Of a stretch of DNA of 64,000 nucleotides, positions 16,291 through 24,543 are shown piece by piece. Position 1 is the first letter of the stretch; each line of letters starts with the position of its first letter. The notes below the pieces were generated by a model. The model was not told the DNA's origin, made no database searches, and worked only from the letters and a program-made list of their open reading frames with translations. The DNA is from Kutzneria sp036403095. Its GTDB lineage: Bacteria; Actinomycetota; Actinomycetes; Mycobacteriales; Pseudonocardiaceae. The position numbers and the translations under genes are program-made. The stretch is from NCBI GenBank assembly GCA_036403095.1, contig DASWRQ010000303.1, forward strand, positions 18,877-82,876, written 5' to 3'.

Positions 16291-16727
16291 CGCCCGTCCA
16301 GCTGCCACCAGTAGCCGGCGTCGTCATGAGCCGACGGCTGTCCGCCGGTGGCTTCGTACAACGCCTTCGCCGGCCCGTTGTCCTCATCCGTGAACAGCCA
16401 TAACCGGCGGTGGCCTTCCGTTGTCGCCAGGTCGCGGAAGGCCGTCACCAGCGCCCGCCCGACCCCTTGCCGCCGCATGGACGCCACTACGCCGATCTCG
16501 TACAGCTGGACCTGCGAGTAGCCGGCGACATGCCGCTGGCGGATCCCCCACGCCCAGCCGACCAGCTGGTCCCGCGCCGACGCCACGAAGGCGATCGAGG
16601 CGGGATCCTTGAGGAAAGGCCCGTGGTCCGCCACCTCGACGCCGCGGAACTCCCGCACCGCGGCATCGAGCAGCCCGTGGTCATCGGCGGTCAGTCGGCG
16701 CACCAGCACCCCGTCATCATGCTCCAC
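16287..16727 (-). CDS. GNAT-family N-acetyltransferase
   Basis: 146 aa from ATG 16727. GNAT core: VQLYEIGVVASMRRQGVGRALV, containing the acetyl-CoA pyrophosphate loop R-x-x-G-x-G, and the C-terminal FTDEDNGPAKALYEATGG strand. The arrangement resembles the aminoglycoside AAC(3)-I-like branch (YEIGV..RRxGVG..ALYE.xGG), but the substrate cannot be read from sequence. Single gene, convergent with the LacI regulator. Confidence 0.82.
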   Translation of the reverse strand: MEHDDGVLVRRLTADDHGLLDAAVREFRGVEVADHGPFLKDPASIAFVASARDQLVGWAWGIRQRHVAGYSQVQLYEIGVVASMRRQGVGRALVTAFRDLATTEGHRRLWLFTDEDNGPAKALYEATGGQPSAHDDAGYWWQLDGR

Positions 16728-16853
16728 GGACGCGCCCGTTTTGTCCGCTGTTCACTGTCCTGAACCGGACACGCACATTTACAACGTTGTAGCGGCGGTG
16801 CGAAGCTGACTTGCCACGTGGTGTCCACAGTCCCTGCCAACCCGGGAGACGCA

Positions 16854-18371
16854 GTGCCACGATTACTGTCCATCGCCGGAATCCTCTGCCTGGTGGTGAC
16901 CTGCCTGACGGCCATCGGCGCGAGCACGGCGCAGGCGGCCACATCCCTGCCGTGCGACATCTACGGCTCGGCCGGCACGCCCTGCGTGGCCGCGCACAGC
17001 ACGATCCGGGCCCTCTACGCCAACTACAACGGCCCGCTGTACCAGGTGAAGCGGGCCGACGGCGCGCTGGCGAACATCGGCCTGCTCGCGCCCGGCGGCA
17101 TCGCCAACGCGGCGGCGCAGGATTCCTTCTGCGCCAACACGACGTGCATCATCAACGAGATCTACGACCAGTCGCCCCGCCACAACGACCTGACCATCGA
17201 GGGCGAGGGCGGCGCGGGTCGGGCCGATGTCGGCGCGCCGGCCGACGCGCTGCCGGTGAGCGTCGGCGGCCACACGGCGTACGGCGTGGAGATCTCCTCG
17301 GGCATGGGCTACCGCGACAACACGACCAGCGGGGTCGCGGTGAACGGCCAGCCGGAGGGCATGTACATGGTCGCATCGGCCACGCACGTCAACGGCGGCT
17401 GCTGCTTCGACTACGGCAACGCGGAAACCAACAACCAGGACACCGGGAACGGCCACATGGACGCGGTCTACCTGGGCCTGCGCTGCGAATTCGGCGGCTG
17501 CAACGGCTCCGGCGGCCCATGGGTGGCGGCCGACCTCGAGAACGGCCTGTACCAGTCCAACACCGGCACGAACGCGGCCGACGCCGGACCGGGCCTGATT
17601 CCCTTCGTCACGGCGATGCTGTCCAACAACGGCCAGGACCACTTCGCCCTCAAGCGCGGCAACGCCCAGACCGGCGCCCTGACCACGACGTACTCCGGCT
17701 CCGAGCCGACGGTGAAGAGCGGCTACTCCCCCCTGCACCAGGAGGGCGCGATCGTCCTGGGCACGGGCGGCGACAACAGCAACGCCGACGTCGGCTCGTT
17801 CTTCGAGGGCGTCATGACCGCCGGCGTGCCGAGCAACGCGGCCGACAGCGCCGTGCAGGCCAACATCGTGTCCGCCGGCTACGGCGGCTCCAACGGCGTC
17901 CCGGGCGGGCAGCTCACGCCGGGCTCGTCGATCTCCCTGCGGGCCACCACGGCCTGCTGCACCACCCGCTATCTCCGACACAGTAACGGTGAAGCCGTTA
18001 CTTCGGTGATCAGCACGGCGCTGGACAAGGCCGACGCCACATGGATCGTGCGCCGCGGTCTGGGCAACCAGTCCTGCCTGTCCTTCGAGTCCAAGAACTA
18101 CCCGGGCGACTACCTGCGGCACTCCAACTACATCCTGCACCGCCAGCCGTTCGACGGCAGCGACCTCAACCGGCAGGACGCCACCTTCTGCCCCACCCCC
18201 GGCAATTCCGGGTCCTTCACGTCGTTCCAGTCCACCAACTACCCCGGCTACGACATCCGGCACTACAACGCCAACGTCTACATCGCCCACAACGGCGGCG
18301 CCAACCCCTGGGACACCACGACCCTCTGGGCCGAGGACACGACTTGGGAGGTCACCGCGCCCTGGGCGTGA
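16854..18371 (+). CDS. abfB: Secreted alpha-L-arabinofuranosidase B (GH54 + CBM42)
   Basis: 505 aa. GTG 16854 is chosen because GGGAG lies 6 nt upstream and it gives a clean signal peptide (MPRLLSIAGILCLVVTCLTA, then STAQA). GH54 catalytic domain at about 30-365: CDIYGSAGTPCVAAHST, CCFDYGNAET, ADLENG with the predicted nucleophile Glu229, and GGDNSN with the acid/base Asp307, matching Glu221/Asp297 of the Aspergillus enzyme in order and near-equal spacing. The disulfide-rich ATTACCTTRY begins the C-terminal CBM42 (AbfB) arabinose-binding trefoil. It releases arabinose side chains from arabinan and arabinoxylan outside the cell. GH54 is best known from fungi. Confidence 0.93.
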   Translation: MPRLLSIAGILCLVVTCLTAIGASTAQAATSLPCDIYGSAGTPCVAAHSTIRALYANYNGPLYQVKRADGALANIGLLAPGGIANAAAQDSFCANTTCIINEIYDQSPRHNDLTIEGEGGAGRADVGAPADALPVSVGGHTAYGVEISSGMGYRDNTTSGVAVNGQPEGMYMVASATHVNGGCCFDYGNAETNNQDTGNGHMDAVYLGLRCEFGGCNGSGGPWVAADLENGLYQSNTGTNAADAGPGLIPFVTAMLSNNGQDHFALKRGNAQTGALTTTYSGSEPTVKSGYSPLHQEGAIVLGTGGDNSNADVGSFFEGVMTAGVPSNAADSAVQANIVSAGYGGSNGVPGGQLTPGSSISLRATTACCTTRYLRHSNGEAVTSVISTALDKADATWIVRRGLGNQSCLSFESKNYPGDYLRHSNYILHRQPFDGSDLNRQDATFCPTPGNSGSFTSFQSTNYPGYDIRHYNANVYIAHNGGANPWDTTTLWAEDTTWEVTAPWA

Positions 18372-18375
18372 CGGT

Positions 18376-18410
18376 GTGGTCCCGGCCGGCTTCGGGTCGG
18401 CCGGGACCAC
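18376..18410. terminator. Bidirectional terminator between arabinofuranosidase and lyase genes
   Basis: Perfect 13-bp arms (18376-18388 and 18398-18410) with a 9-nt loop, sitting between two convergent stops only 44 nt apart. No T-run. Confidence 0.85.
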
Positions 18411-18415
18411 GTCGG

Positions 18416-19804
18416 TCAGGGCGCCTTCGGCCCGACGTCGGCCGTCGTCAGCGGCCGTGCCGGGGCCGACGCGTTGTACTGGTCCGCGCCGACATCCTTG
18501 GCCGACGGCCGGTTCTGCTTGTCGATGTCCAGCGTCACCTGCGGGTACGAACCGGTCGCCGCGCCGATGGCCGGGCTGCTCGCGCTGGGGCGCAACAGGT
18601 TGTGCGAGTCTCGCACCAGCTTCGGGTCCACGGTCCGGTACGCGCCCGACGGCAGCGAGCCGGCCGTGGCGCCGGACAGGATGTTGCCGGTGAAGTGCAG
18701 GGACGTGCCGGTGCCCTTGGCCGCCGCCTGTCCGCGCCCGAGCAGGATGTTGTCGGCCAGGGTGTCGTCCAGCGGCGGATACTTCTTGCTGCTCTCGTAC
18801 CAGATCAGGGAGTCGCCGCCGGACAGGGTGTTGAAGGCGACCACGCAGTGGTCGGACGACTCGTGGTCGGTGCCGTTGGTGGTGTCGTCGCGCACCTCGC
18901 CGCCGCCGAACTCCATGGCCGGCCCGGAGGTGTCCTCGACGAGATTGTTGACGATCACGTGGTTGTTGCCGAAGAACCGGATGCCGGTGCTGCCGCCGAT
19001 CAGGATGTTGCCCTCGACGCGTGTGTTCCAGCCGTGCCGCAGGGAAAGCGTGCCCTTGCTGTTGATGATGGTGTTGTACCGCACCACATTGTTCGACGAC
19101 TTCACGGAGATCGCCTCGGAGTCGCCGTCGGCCTTGTCGAGCAGGTTGTACTCGATCAGCCCTTCGGCGTCGGCGTGCTGGCGGCCGGAGAGGCCGAAAC
19201 GAATGGACTCGCCGCCGTTCGCGCCGTGGAACTGGTGGTTGTAGAAGTAGTTGTGGTGCACGTGGACCCGCTTGGCCATATCGTGCGCGCCGGGCCCGAC
19301 CACTTGCAGGTACACGCCCTGTGCGGTGCGGTTGGAGAACGTGTTGTGGTCGACCTCCGTGTCGTCCGCCTGCACGGTCAGGTCCGCGCCGCCTTTGTTG
19401 CCGTCGAACGTGTTGCGGGTGATCCGATCGGCCTCGGCATCGCCGGGCACGGTCAGCCCGTCCCCGTCGGCGAAGACAAACCCTTGCACCACAACGTGTG
19501 ACGCCCCGGTCAGGTCCAGGCCGCCGCTGCCGGTGAACCGCACCTGGCCCGGCGAGGCCGCCATGATGGTGATCGGCGCTTGCGCGGCGCCGGACCGGCT
19601 GACCCGGATCAGCGCGTCGTCATAGGTGCCAGGGCCGACAACGACGCGGTCGCCAGGCCGCGCTTGGGCCAGCATTGCCGACAATTCGGACGGTGAGGAC
19701 GCAATGAGCGTCCGCGGCGTCACCGCACCGGCGAGCTGCGCTCCACCCACGGCGAGCAAACAGGCGATCCCGGCGGCGATCGCCAGTTTTCGAGTATGAC
19801 TCAT
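18416..19804 (-). CDS. Secreted PL6-family polysaccharide lyase (alginate lyase / chondroitinase-B-like)
   Basis: 462 aa from ATG 19804, with AGGAG about 10 nt upstream. Signal peptide 1-27 (AIAAGIACLLAVGGAQLAGA). The rest is a right-handed beta-helix. The PL6 catalytic signature is clear: Lys235 in EAISVKSSNN acts as the base and Arg256 in GTLSLRHG as the acid, as in chondroitinase B, with a Ca-binding region (NGGESIRFG) before them. The enzyme cleaves uronic-acid polymers by beta-elimination. Which polymer (alginate, glycosaminoglycan or another) cannot be decided. Convergent with abfB, giving a small extracellular polysaccharide-degrading island. Confidence 0.85.
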   Translation of the reverse strand: MSHTRKLAIAAGIACLLAVGGAQLAGAVTPRTLIASSPSELSAMLAQARPGDRVVVGPGTYDDALIRVSRSGAAQAPITIMAASPGQVRFTGSGGLDLTGASHVVVQGFVFADGDGLTVPGDAEADRITRNTFDGNKGGADLTVQADDTEVDHNTFSNRTAQGVYLQVVGPGAHDMAKRVHVHHNYFYNHQFHGANGGESIRFGLSGRQHADAEGLIEYNLLDKADGDSEAISVKSSNNVVRYNTIINSKGTLSLRHGWNTRVEGNILIGGSTGIRFFGNNHVIVNNLVEDTSGPAMEFGGGEVRDDTTNGTDHESSDHCVVAFNTLSGGDSLIWYESSKKYPPLDDTLADNILLGRGQAAAKGTGTSLHFTGNILSGATAGSLPSGAYRTVDPKLVRDSHNLLRPSASSPAIGAATGSYPQVTLDIDKQNRPSAKDVGADQYNASAPARPLTTADVGPKAP

Positions 19805-19919
19805 GAACGCGCTCCTGGTCAGGTTGCAGGGAACCGGACGGCCGGCGCGCGGCGGTGAGGTCAGAGAACCACCAGAGATCCGATGAGTCAAGACGCGATC
19901 GGACGGCCCGATCGAGGCA

Positions 19920-22556
19920 TCAATCCCGTTGCTGGCGCACCCATGTCACCAGCGCCGCCCGCGAGGCGATGCCCAGCCGGCGGTAACCGTTGCGCAGGTG
20001 GGTCTCCACGGTCCGCTCGCTCAGGAACAGCCGGGCAGCGATCTCGGCGTTCGACAGGCCGTCGCCCACCAGCTCCGCGATCTCCGCCTCGCGTCTGGTC
20101 AGCGCACCAAGACCGTGCGCCCGGGCCAGCCGGCGAGCGCGGTCCAGCCACGGCCTGACCCCGGCCTGTTCGAACGTCGCCAGGCAGCTGGCGATCACGT
20201 CGGCGGCCGGTTCGCCGCCGCGCTCGGCGTTTTCCAGCCGAGCCTGCGCGGCCAGCAGCGGAGCGCCCATGGCGGCCAGGCGGTCGGCGGCGGTGTCGAG
20301 CCCGGCGACCCGATCGGCACACGCGTCGACCAGCGGCGCCGTCCGACCGCCGGCCCGCAGCAGCCCGGCGACCCGCTCGGCGTCGCCGACCAGCCCGGCG
20401 TACAGCACGCGAGCGCAGCCCAGCAGCGGATCCTCGAAAGCTCCGAGGTTTTCCAGCGGCGGCGCGTCCTGCGGACGGCCACGGTGCAGCGCGATCGCCG
20501 TCTCGGCCAGCTGGCTGGCCTCGTCGAACGCGAACTCGGGCTCGGCCAGCTCCTTGCGCGAGTCACGCAGGGCCTGCTCGGCCTCGTCCAGCCGCCCCAG
20601 CTCGGCCAGCAGGAACGCGGCGAAGGTCAGCTGCCGGGCGATCAGGCGGTGCAGTTCGACCGCCCGGGCGTCGGCGATGCCGGCCTGGACCTCGTCCAGC
20701 GCCCCAGCGGGATCGCCCGCGAAGTACTTGACCATGGCCAGCGCGAACCGCATCGATGCCCGCGCGGCCGGGAACCGGTATTCCGTCGCCTCCGTGGCGA
20801 ACCGCAGGCCGGCCGGCACATCCCCGACCAGCACACAGACCCCCGACAACAACCGCCGCACGCCGTAGTCAAGCTCCGCCGCGTCGGCTCCACAGCGCCG
20901 GGCGTGCTCGTGCGCGGCCTCCAACTCGGTGCGCGCCGACGCGAAGTCCACGTCCAGAATGGCCAGGTAGCCCCGGCACTGGCGGGCCACGGCCTGCGCC
21001 GCGTCCGAGGGATCACGCCCGCACACCGCGGCCAGCTGCGAGCTCAGCTCGCGGATGTGCGCGATGTCGCGGTGCCGCAGCGCCAAGGCCCAGCGCAGCA
21101 GGCCGACGTAATCGCTCTGGGTGGCCGCGAGCCGCATGCCGTCCTCGGCGTGCGCGGCGGCCAGCGAGAAGTCGCCGCGCTCGGATTCCGAGGCCGCCAA
21201 CAGCATCAGGAACCTCGGCCGCCACTCGTCGTCCGACCGCACCAGCCCTTCCGACCAGGCCGCGGCGGCCAGTTCCGGCTCGCCGGCCTGCTGCCGGGCC
21301 AGGCCGAGATCGTGCAGGATCGGGAATCTCGGCCCGTCCCCGAGCCGGGAAAGCGCCGCCTCCAGGTACTCGATCGCCTCGGCCGACGCGAACACGTGCA
21401 GCGCCCGCCGCCCGGCCGCGGCCAGCACTCGGACCGCCTGCTCCGCCGGCACGTGGTCGCCGGCGCGCAGGTAGTGCGGGGCGCCGACGAGAACGTCATC
21501 GGGCGTCGCCGTGGCCACCTCGGCGTGCAGCCGGGCGCGCGCGTTGGCCGTCAGCTCCGCGTAGGCGACCTCGGCGTACAGCGGATGGGTCACCCGGTAG
21601 CGCACCGCCACACCGCTCGTCATCTCCACGATCAGCCCTTCGGTGATCAGCCGCCGCAGGGTCACGTCGAGATCGGCGTCCTCCGGCCAGGCCTTGTGCA
21701 GCATGGCCGGGGAGCCGTCGTCGCCGGCGACGGCGATCAACTCCAGCAGCCGCCGCGCCGGCTCGTCCAGGTCGCGCAATCGTTGCAGCACAACGTCTCG
21801 CACGATATGCCACTGGGTGCTGGCGCCACCGAGCGCCGTGATGAACAGCGGCACGCCTCGGGTTCTGGCCGCGACATCGTCGACCAGCTCTCGCGCCGGC
21901 GGCTGTCCCAACAGGCCGCGGAGCATCTCCGCCACCTCGTCGGCCGTGAGGGCGTCCAGGGCCAGTTCCAGGCCGTGCCGTCGAACGCCCGCCACCAGGT
22001 CCGCGAGCGCGCTGCCCGGCGTCGCCGTGCGATGCGCGCCGAGCACCAGCAGCCGTTGGCCGGCGGTGTCGCGGCCCAGGTAGTGCAGCAGCTCGATGGT
22101 TCCTCGGTCGGCCCAGTGCAGGTCGTCGACGAACAGCATCGTCGGCGCGCTCGCCGCCAGCCGGGCCATCAGCCGGTGCACGGCCTCGAACATCCTCGTC
22201 CGCTCCAGTGCCGGGTCCGTCGCCGGCCGCGGCTCCGGCAAGCCGGGGTACGGGATCAGGCGGCCCAGATCCGGCAGCCCGGCCAGCTCCTGCACCGGCA
22301 GCGTGCCCAGATGCCGGCGCAGAGCGGCCACGATCGGCGCGTACGCGAGGCCCGTGAGCAGCGGATCCGCTTGTCCGGTCAGGACCGTGAAGCCTTGTTC
22401 CCGGGCCGCCGCGACGGCGTGCTCCGCCAGCCTCGACTTGCCGATGCCCGCCTGTCCCGACAGAAGCACCATCGCGCCGTTGCCCCGCGCCGCTTGCGTC
22501 ACCGCGGCGCTCAGGGCCTCGATCTCCCGCTGCCGGCCGACCAACGTCGTGCTCAT
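19920..22556 (-). CDS. LuxR-family LAL regulator with STAND ATPase domain
   Basis: 878 aa. P-loop GQAGIGKS (34-41) and Walker B MLFVDDLHWAD define the ATPase at about 1-280. A long helical TPR-like sensor region covers about 350-810, and a LuxR HTH ends the protein (LTRREAEIAELVGDGLSNAE, then RTVETHLRNGYRRLG). LAL proteins are large ATP-gated activators, frequently of antibiotic clusters. Divergent from the MFS exporter gene (122-nt gap), which is the obvious candidate target along with the HxlR gene. Confidence 0.9.
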   Translation of the reverse strand: MSTTLVGRQREIEALSAAVTQAARGNGAMVLLSGQAGIGKSRLAEHAVAAAREQGFTVLTGQADPLLTGLAYAPIVAALRRHLGTLPVQELAGLPDLGRLIPYPGLPEPRPATDPALERTRMFEAVHRLMARLAASAPTMLFVDDLHWADRGTIELLHYLGRDTAGQRLLVLGAHRTATPGSALADLVAGVRRHGLELALDALTADEVAEMLRGLLGQPPARELVDDVAARTRGVPLFITALGGASTQWHIVRDVVLQRLRDLDEPARRLLELIAVAGDDGSPAMLHKAWPEDADLDVTLRRLITEGLIVEMTSGVAVRYRVTHPLYAEVAYAELTANARARLHAEVATATPDDVLVGAPHYLRAGDHVPAEQAVRVLAAAGRRALHVFASAEAIEYLEAALSRLGDGPRFPILHDLGLARQQAGEPELAAAAWSEGLVRSDDEWRPRFLMLLAASESERGDFSLAAAHAEDGMRLAATQSDYVGLLRWALALRHRDIAHIRELSSQLAAVCGRDPSDAAQAVARQCRGYLAILDVDFASARTELEAAHEHARRCGADAAELDYGVRRLLSGVCVLVGDVPAGLRFATEATEYRFPAARASMRFALAMVKYFAGDPAGALDEVQAGIADARAVELHRLIARQLTFAAFLLAELGRLDEAEQALRDSRKELAEPEFAFDEASQLAETAIALHRGRPQDAPPLENLGAFEDPLLGCARVLYAGLVGDAERVAGLLRAGGRTAPLVDACADRVAGLDTAADRLAAMGAPLLAAQARLENAERGGEPAADVIASCLATFEQAGVRPWLDRARRLARAHGLGALTRREAEIAELVGDGLSNAEIAARLFLSERTVETHLRNGYRRLGIASRAALVTWVRQQRD

Positions 22557-22610
22557 CGGCCGCCCTCCCCCGTGACTCCCCGTGCTCAGTCTGCCCGATC
22601 TGGTAGCTGC

Positions 22611-22678
22611 TGGCGTTACGCCATCGACAACACCGGCTGACTTGCGTCAACCAAAGCCAGGCGGGTACGTTCCTGGCT
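22611..22678. promoter_or_regulatory. Two inverted repeats in the LAL/MFS divergent promoter
   Basis: TGGCG-tta-CGCCA (22611-22623) and AGCCAGG-10 nt-CCTGGCT (22655-22678). The second ends immediately before the ATG of the MFS gene, and a further AGCCAGG follows inside codons 5-7. They are good candidate operators for the HxlR regulator encoded downstream, or for the LAL protein. Confidence 0.4.
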
Positions 22679-24085
22679 ATGGTAAGCACTAGCCAGGTGG
22701 AGCGGGGCGTCGGCCGGACGCTGGTCGTCCTGAGCGGGGCGCCGTTCCTGGCCAGCCTCGACCTGTTCGTGGTGAACGTGGCGTTCACGGCGATCGGCCG
22801 CGACTTCAGGGGGCACACGCTGGCCGATCTGAGCTGGATCCTGAACGGGTACCCGATCATCTACGCGGCCCTGCTGGTCCCCTGTGGACGGTGGGCGGAC
22901 CGGGTGGGCCACAAGCGGGTGTTCCTGCTTGGACTGACCCTGTTCACGCTGGCCAGCGCGGCCGCGGCGGCGAGCCCGAACCTGGCCACGTTGATCGCGT
23001 GCCGGCTGGTGCAGGCGGCGGGGGCGGCGGCGCTGACGCCGACGAGCCTGGGACTGCTGATCCACGCGGTGCCGACGGAGCAACGCGCCCGGTCGGTGCG
23101 GATCTGGGCGTCGATCGGGGCATTGGCCTCGTCGCTGGGGCCGGTGGTCGGGGGCTTCCTGGTCGAGTTCTCCTGGCGCTGGGTGTTCCTGATCAATATG
23201 CCGATCGGGATCGCCTTGCTGCTGCTGGGAATCCGGGTGATCCGCGACTACCGGGCGGAGGACTCGCAGCCGGCGCTAAACATCGTCGGGGCGGCGCTGC
23301 TGACGGTGGGCATCGGCGCGCTGGCGCTGGGCCTGGTCGAGGGATCCGTGTGGGGCTGGACGAGCGCGGGCATCCTGGGCAGCCTGGCGCTGGCCGCCCT
23401 GGCCCTGACAGCCTTTGCCGCCAACAACAAGAGGCACCGGTCGCCGATCATCCCGCCGAGCCTGCTGAAGGTGCGCAGCTTCGCGTGGTCGACGATCGCG
23501 GTGACGTTCTTCAGCGCCACCTTCGGCGCCGGCCTGCTGTCCAGGGTCTTCTGGCTGCAGGACGTCTGGGGCTACTCGGCGATCCGGACCGGCCTGGCCA
23601 TCGCGCCGGGGCCGCTGATGGTGCCGGTCTTCGCGATGGTCGGCCAGGCCCTGGCCAAGCGGGTGAGCCCGGGCGTCATCGCCGCCACGGGATGCCTGTT
23701 GTGGGCGGCGGGCACGCTGTACATGCTGCTGGCTGTCGGCCCGGAATCCCACTACGTCAGCGAGATGCTGCCGGCCTGGCTGATCACCGGCGTCGGCGTC
23801 GGCCTGGCCCTGCCGACGATGCTCTCCTGCGCCACCGCGGAACTGCCACCGGCCCGCTCGGGCACCGGCAGCGCCGTGGTCAACATGGCCCGCCAGGTCG
23901 GCACAGTGTTCGGCATCGCGCTGCTGGTGGCGATCCTCGGCTCCCCCACCGGTTACGACCAGCAGCACCGGGCCTTCACCAACGTCTTCTGGATGGTGAC
24001 GGTCATCGGCGTGATCGCGGCGGTCGCCAGTCTCGGCCTCACGCAGCGACCGCCGCGGAAGGCGGCGGCTAGGCTGGCGGCATGA
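22679..24085 (+). CDS. MFS exporter, DHA2 (14-TM) drug-proton antiporter type
   Basis: 468 aa with about 14 hydrophobic segments. DHA2 marks: LASLDLFVVNVAF (motif D1), GRWADRVGHKRVF (motif A, 2-3 loop), ASLGPVVGGFL (motif C, drug-antiporter signature) and MPIGIALLLLGIR. Predicted to export a hydrophobic drug or metabolite in exchange for protons. The start overlaps an inverted repeat, implying tight transcriptional control. The 3' end overlaps the HxlR gene by 4 nt. Confidence 0.9.
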   Translation: MVSTSQVERGVGRTLVVLSGAPFLASLDLFVVNVAFTAIGRDFRGHTLADLSWILNGYPIIYAALLVPCGRWADRVGHKRVFLLGLTLFTLASAAAAASPNLATLIACRLVQAAGAAALTPTSLGLLIHAVPTEQRARSVRIWASIGALASSLGPVVGGFLVEFSWRWVFLINMPIGIALLLLGIRVIRDYRAEDSQPALNIVGAALLTVGIGALALGLVEGSVWGWTSAGILGSLALAALALTAFAANNKRHRSPIIPPSLLKVRSFAWSTIAVTFFSATFGAGLLSRVFWLQDVWGYSAIRTGLAIAPGPLMVPVFAMVGQALAKRVSPGVIAATGCLLWAAGTLYMLLAVGPESHYVSEMLPAWLITGVGVGLALPTMLSCATAELPPARSGTGSAVVNMARQVGTVFGIALLVAILGSPTGYDQQHRAFTNVFWMVTVIGVIAAVASLGLTQRPPRKAAARLAA

Positions 24086-24543
24086 AACGAGAGGGTGTGC
24101 TGGCCGACCTGGGCTCGTGGCAGCCGACCCGGTGTTCCCTCGCGCTGGCCATGGACGTCATCGGCGCCAAGTCGGCGTTCCTGCTGCTGCGCGAGGCTTT
24201 CTACGGCACGACCCGGTTCGACGACTTCGTCCGGCGGGTGGGGATCACCGAGGCGGTGGCGGCCGGGCGGCTCAAGGAACTGGTCGAGGCGGGCATCCTG
24301 GCCAAGCAGCGGTACCGCGAGCCCGGGCAGCGCACGCGCAGCGAGTACGTGCTGACGGAGAAGGGCGAGGGGCTGTTCCCGGCGCTGCTGGCCCTGATCC
24401 AGTGGGGCGACGAGTACCTGCAGCCGGACGGCGGCCCGATCGCGTTCGTGGCCGACGACACCGAGGCCGAGGTCCGGGCAGATGTCCGCACGGACCAAGG
24501 AGAACGGGTCGGGCTGGACAACCTACGGCTGCGCCGCCGCTGA
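24082..24543 (+). CDS. HxlR-family winged-helix regulator
   Basis: 153 aa, ATGA overlap with the exporter. The HxlR core is present: CSLALAMDVIGAKSAFLLLREA, FYGTTRFDDFVRRVGIT, RLKELVEAGILAKQRY and YVLTEKGEGLFPALLALIQWG. The Cys at residue 18 is the conserved N-terminal position often used for redox sensing. Probably represses the exporter and itself through the inverted repeats at 22611-22678. Its last 21 nt overlap the convergent SARP-like gene. Confidence 0.88.
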   Translation: MKREGVLADLGSWQPTRCSLALAMDVIGAKSAFLLLREAFYGTTRFDDFVRRVGITEAVAAGRLKELVEAGILAKQRYREPGQRTRSEYVLTEKGEGLFPALLALIQWGDEYLQPDGGPIAFVADDTEAEVRADVRTDQGERVGLDNLRLRRR

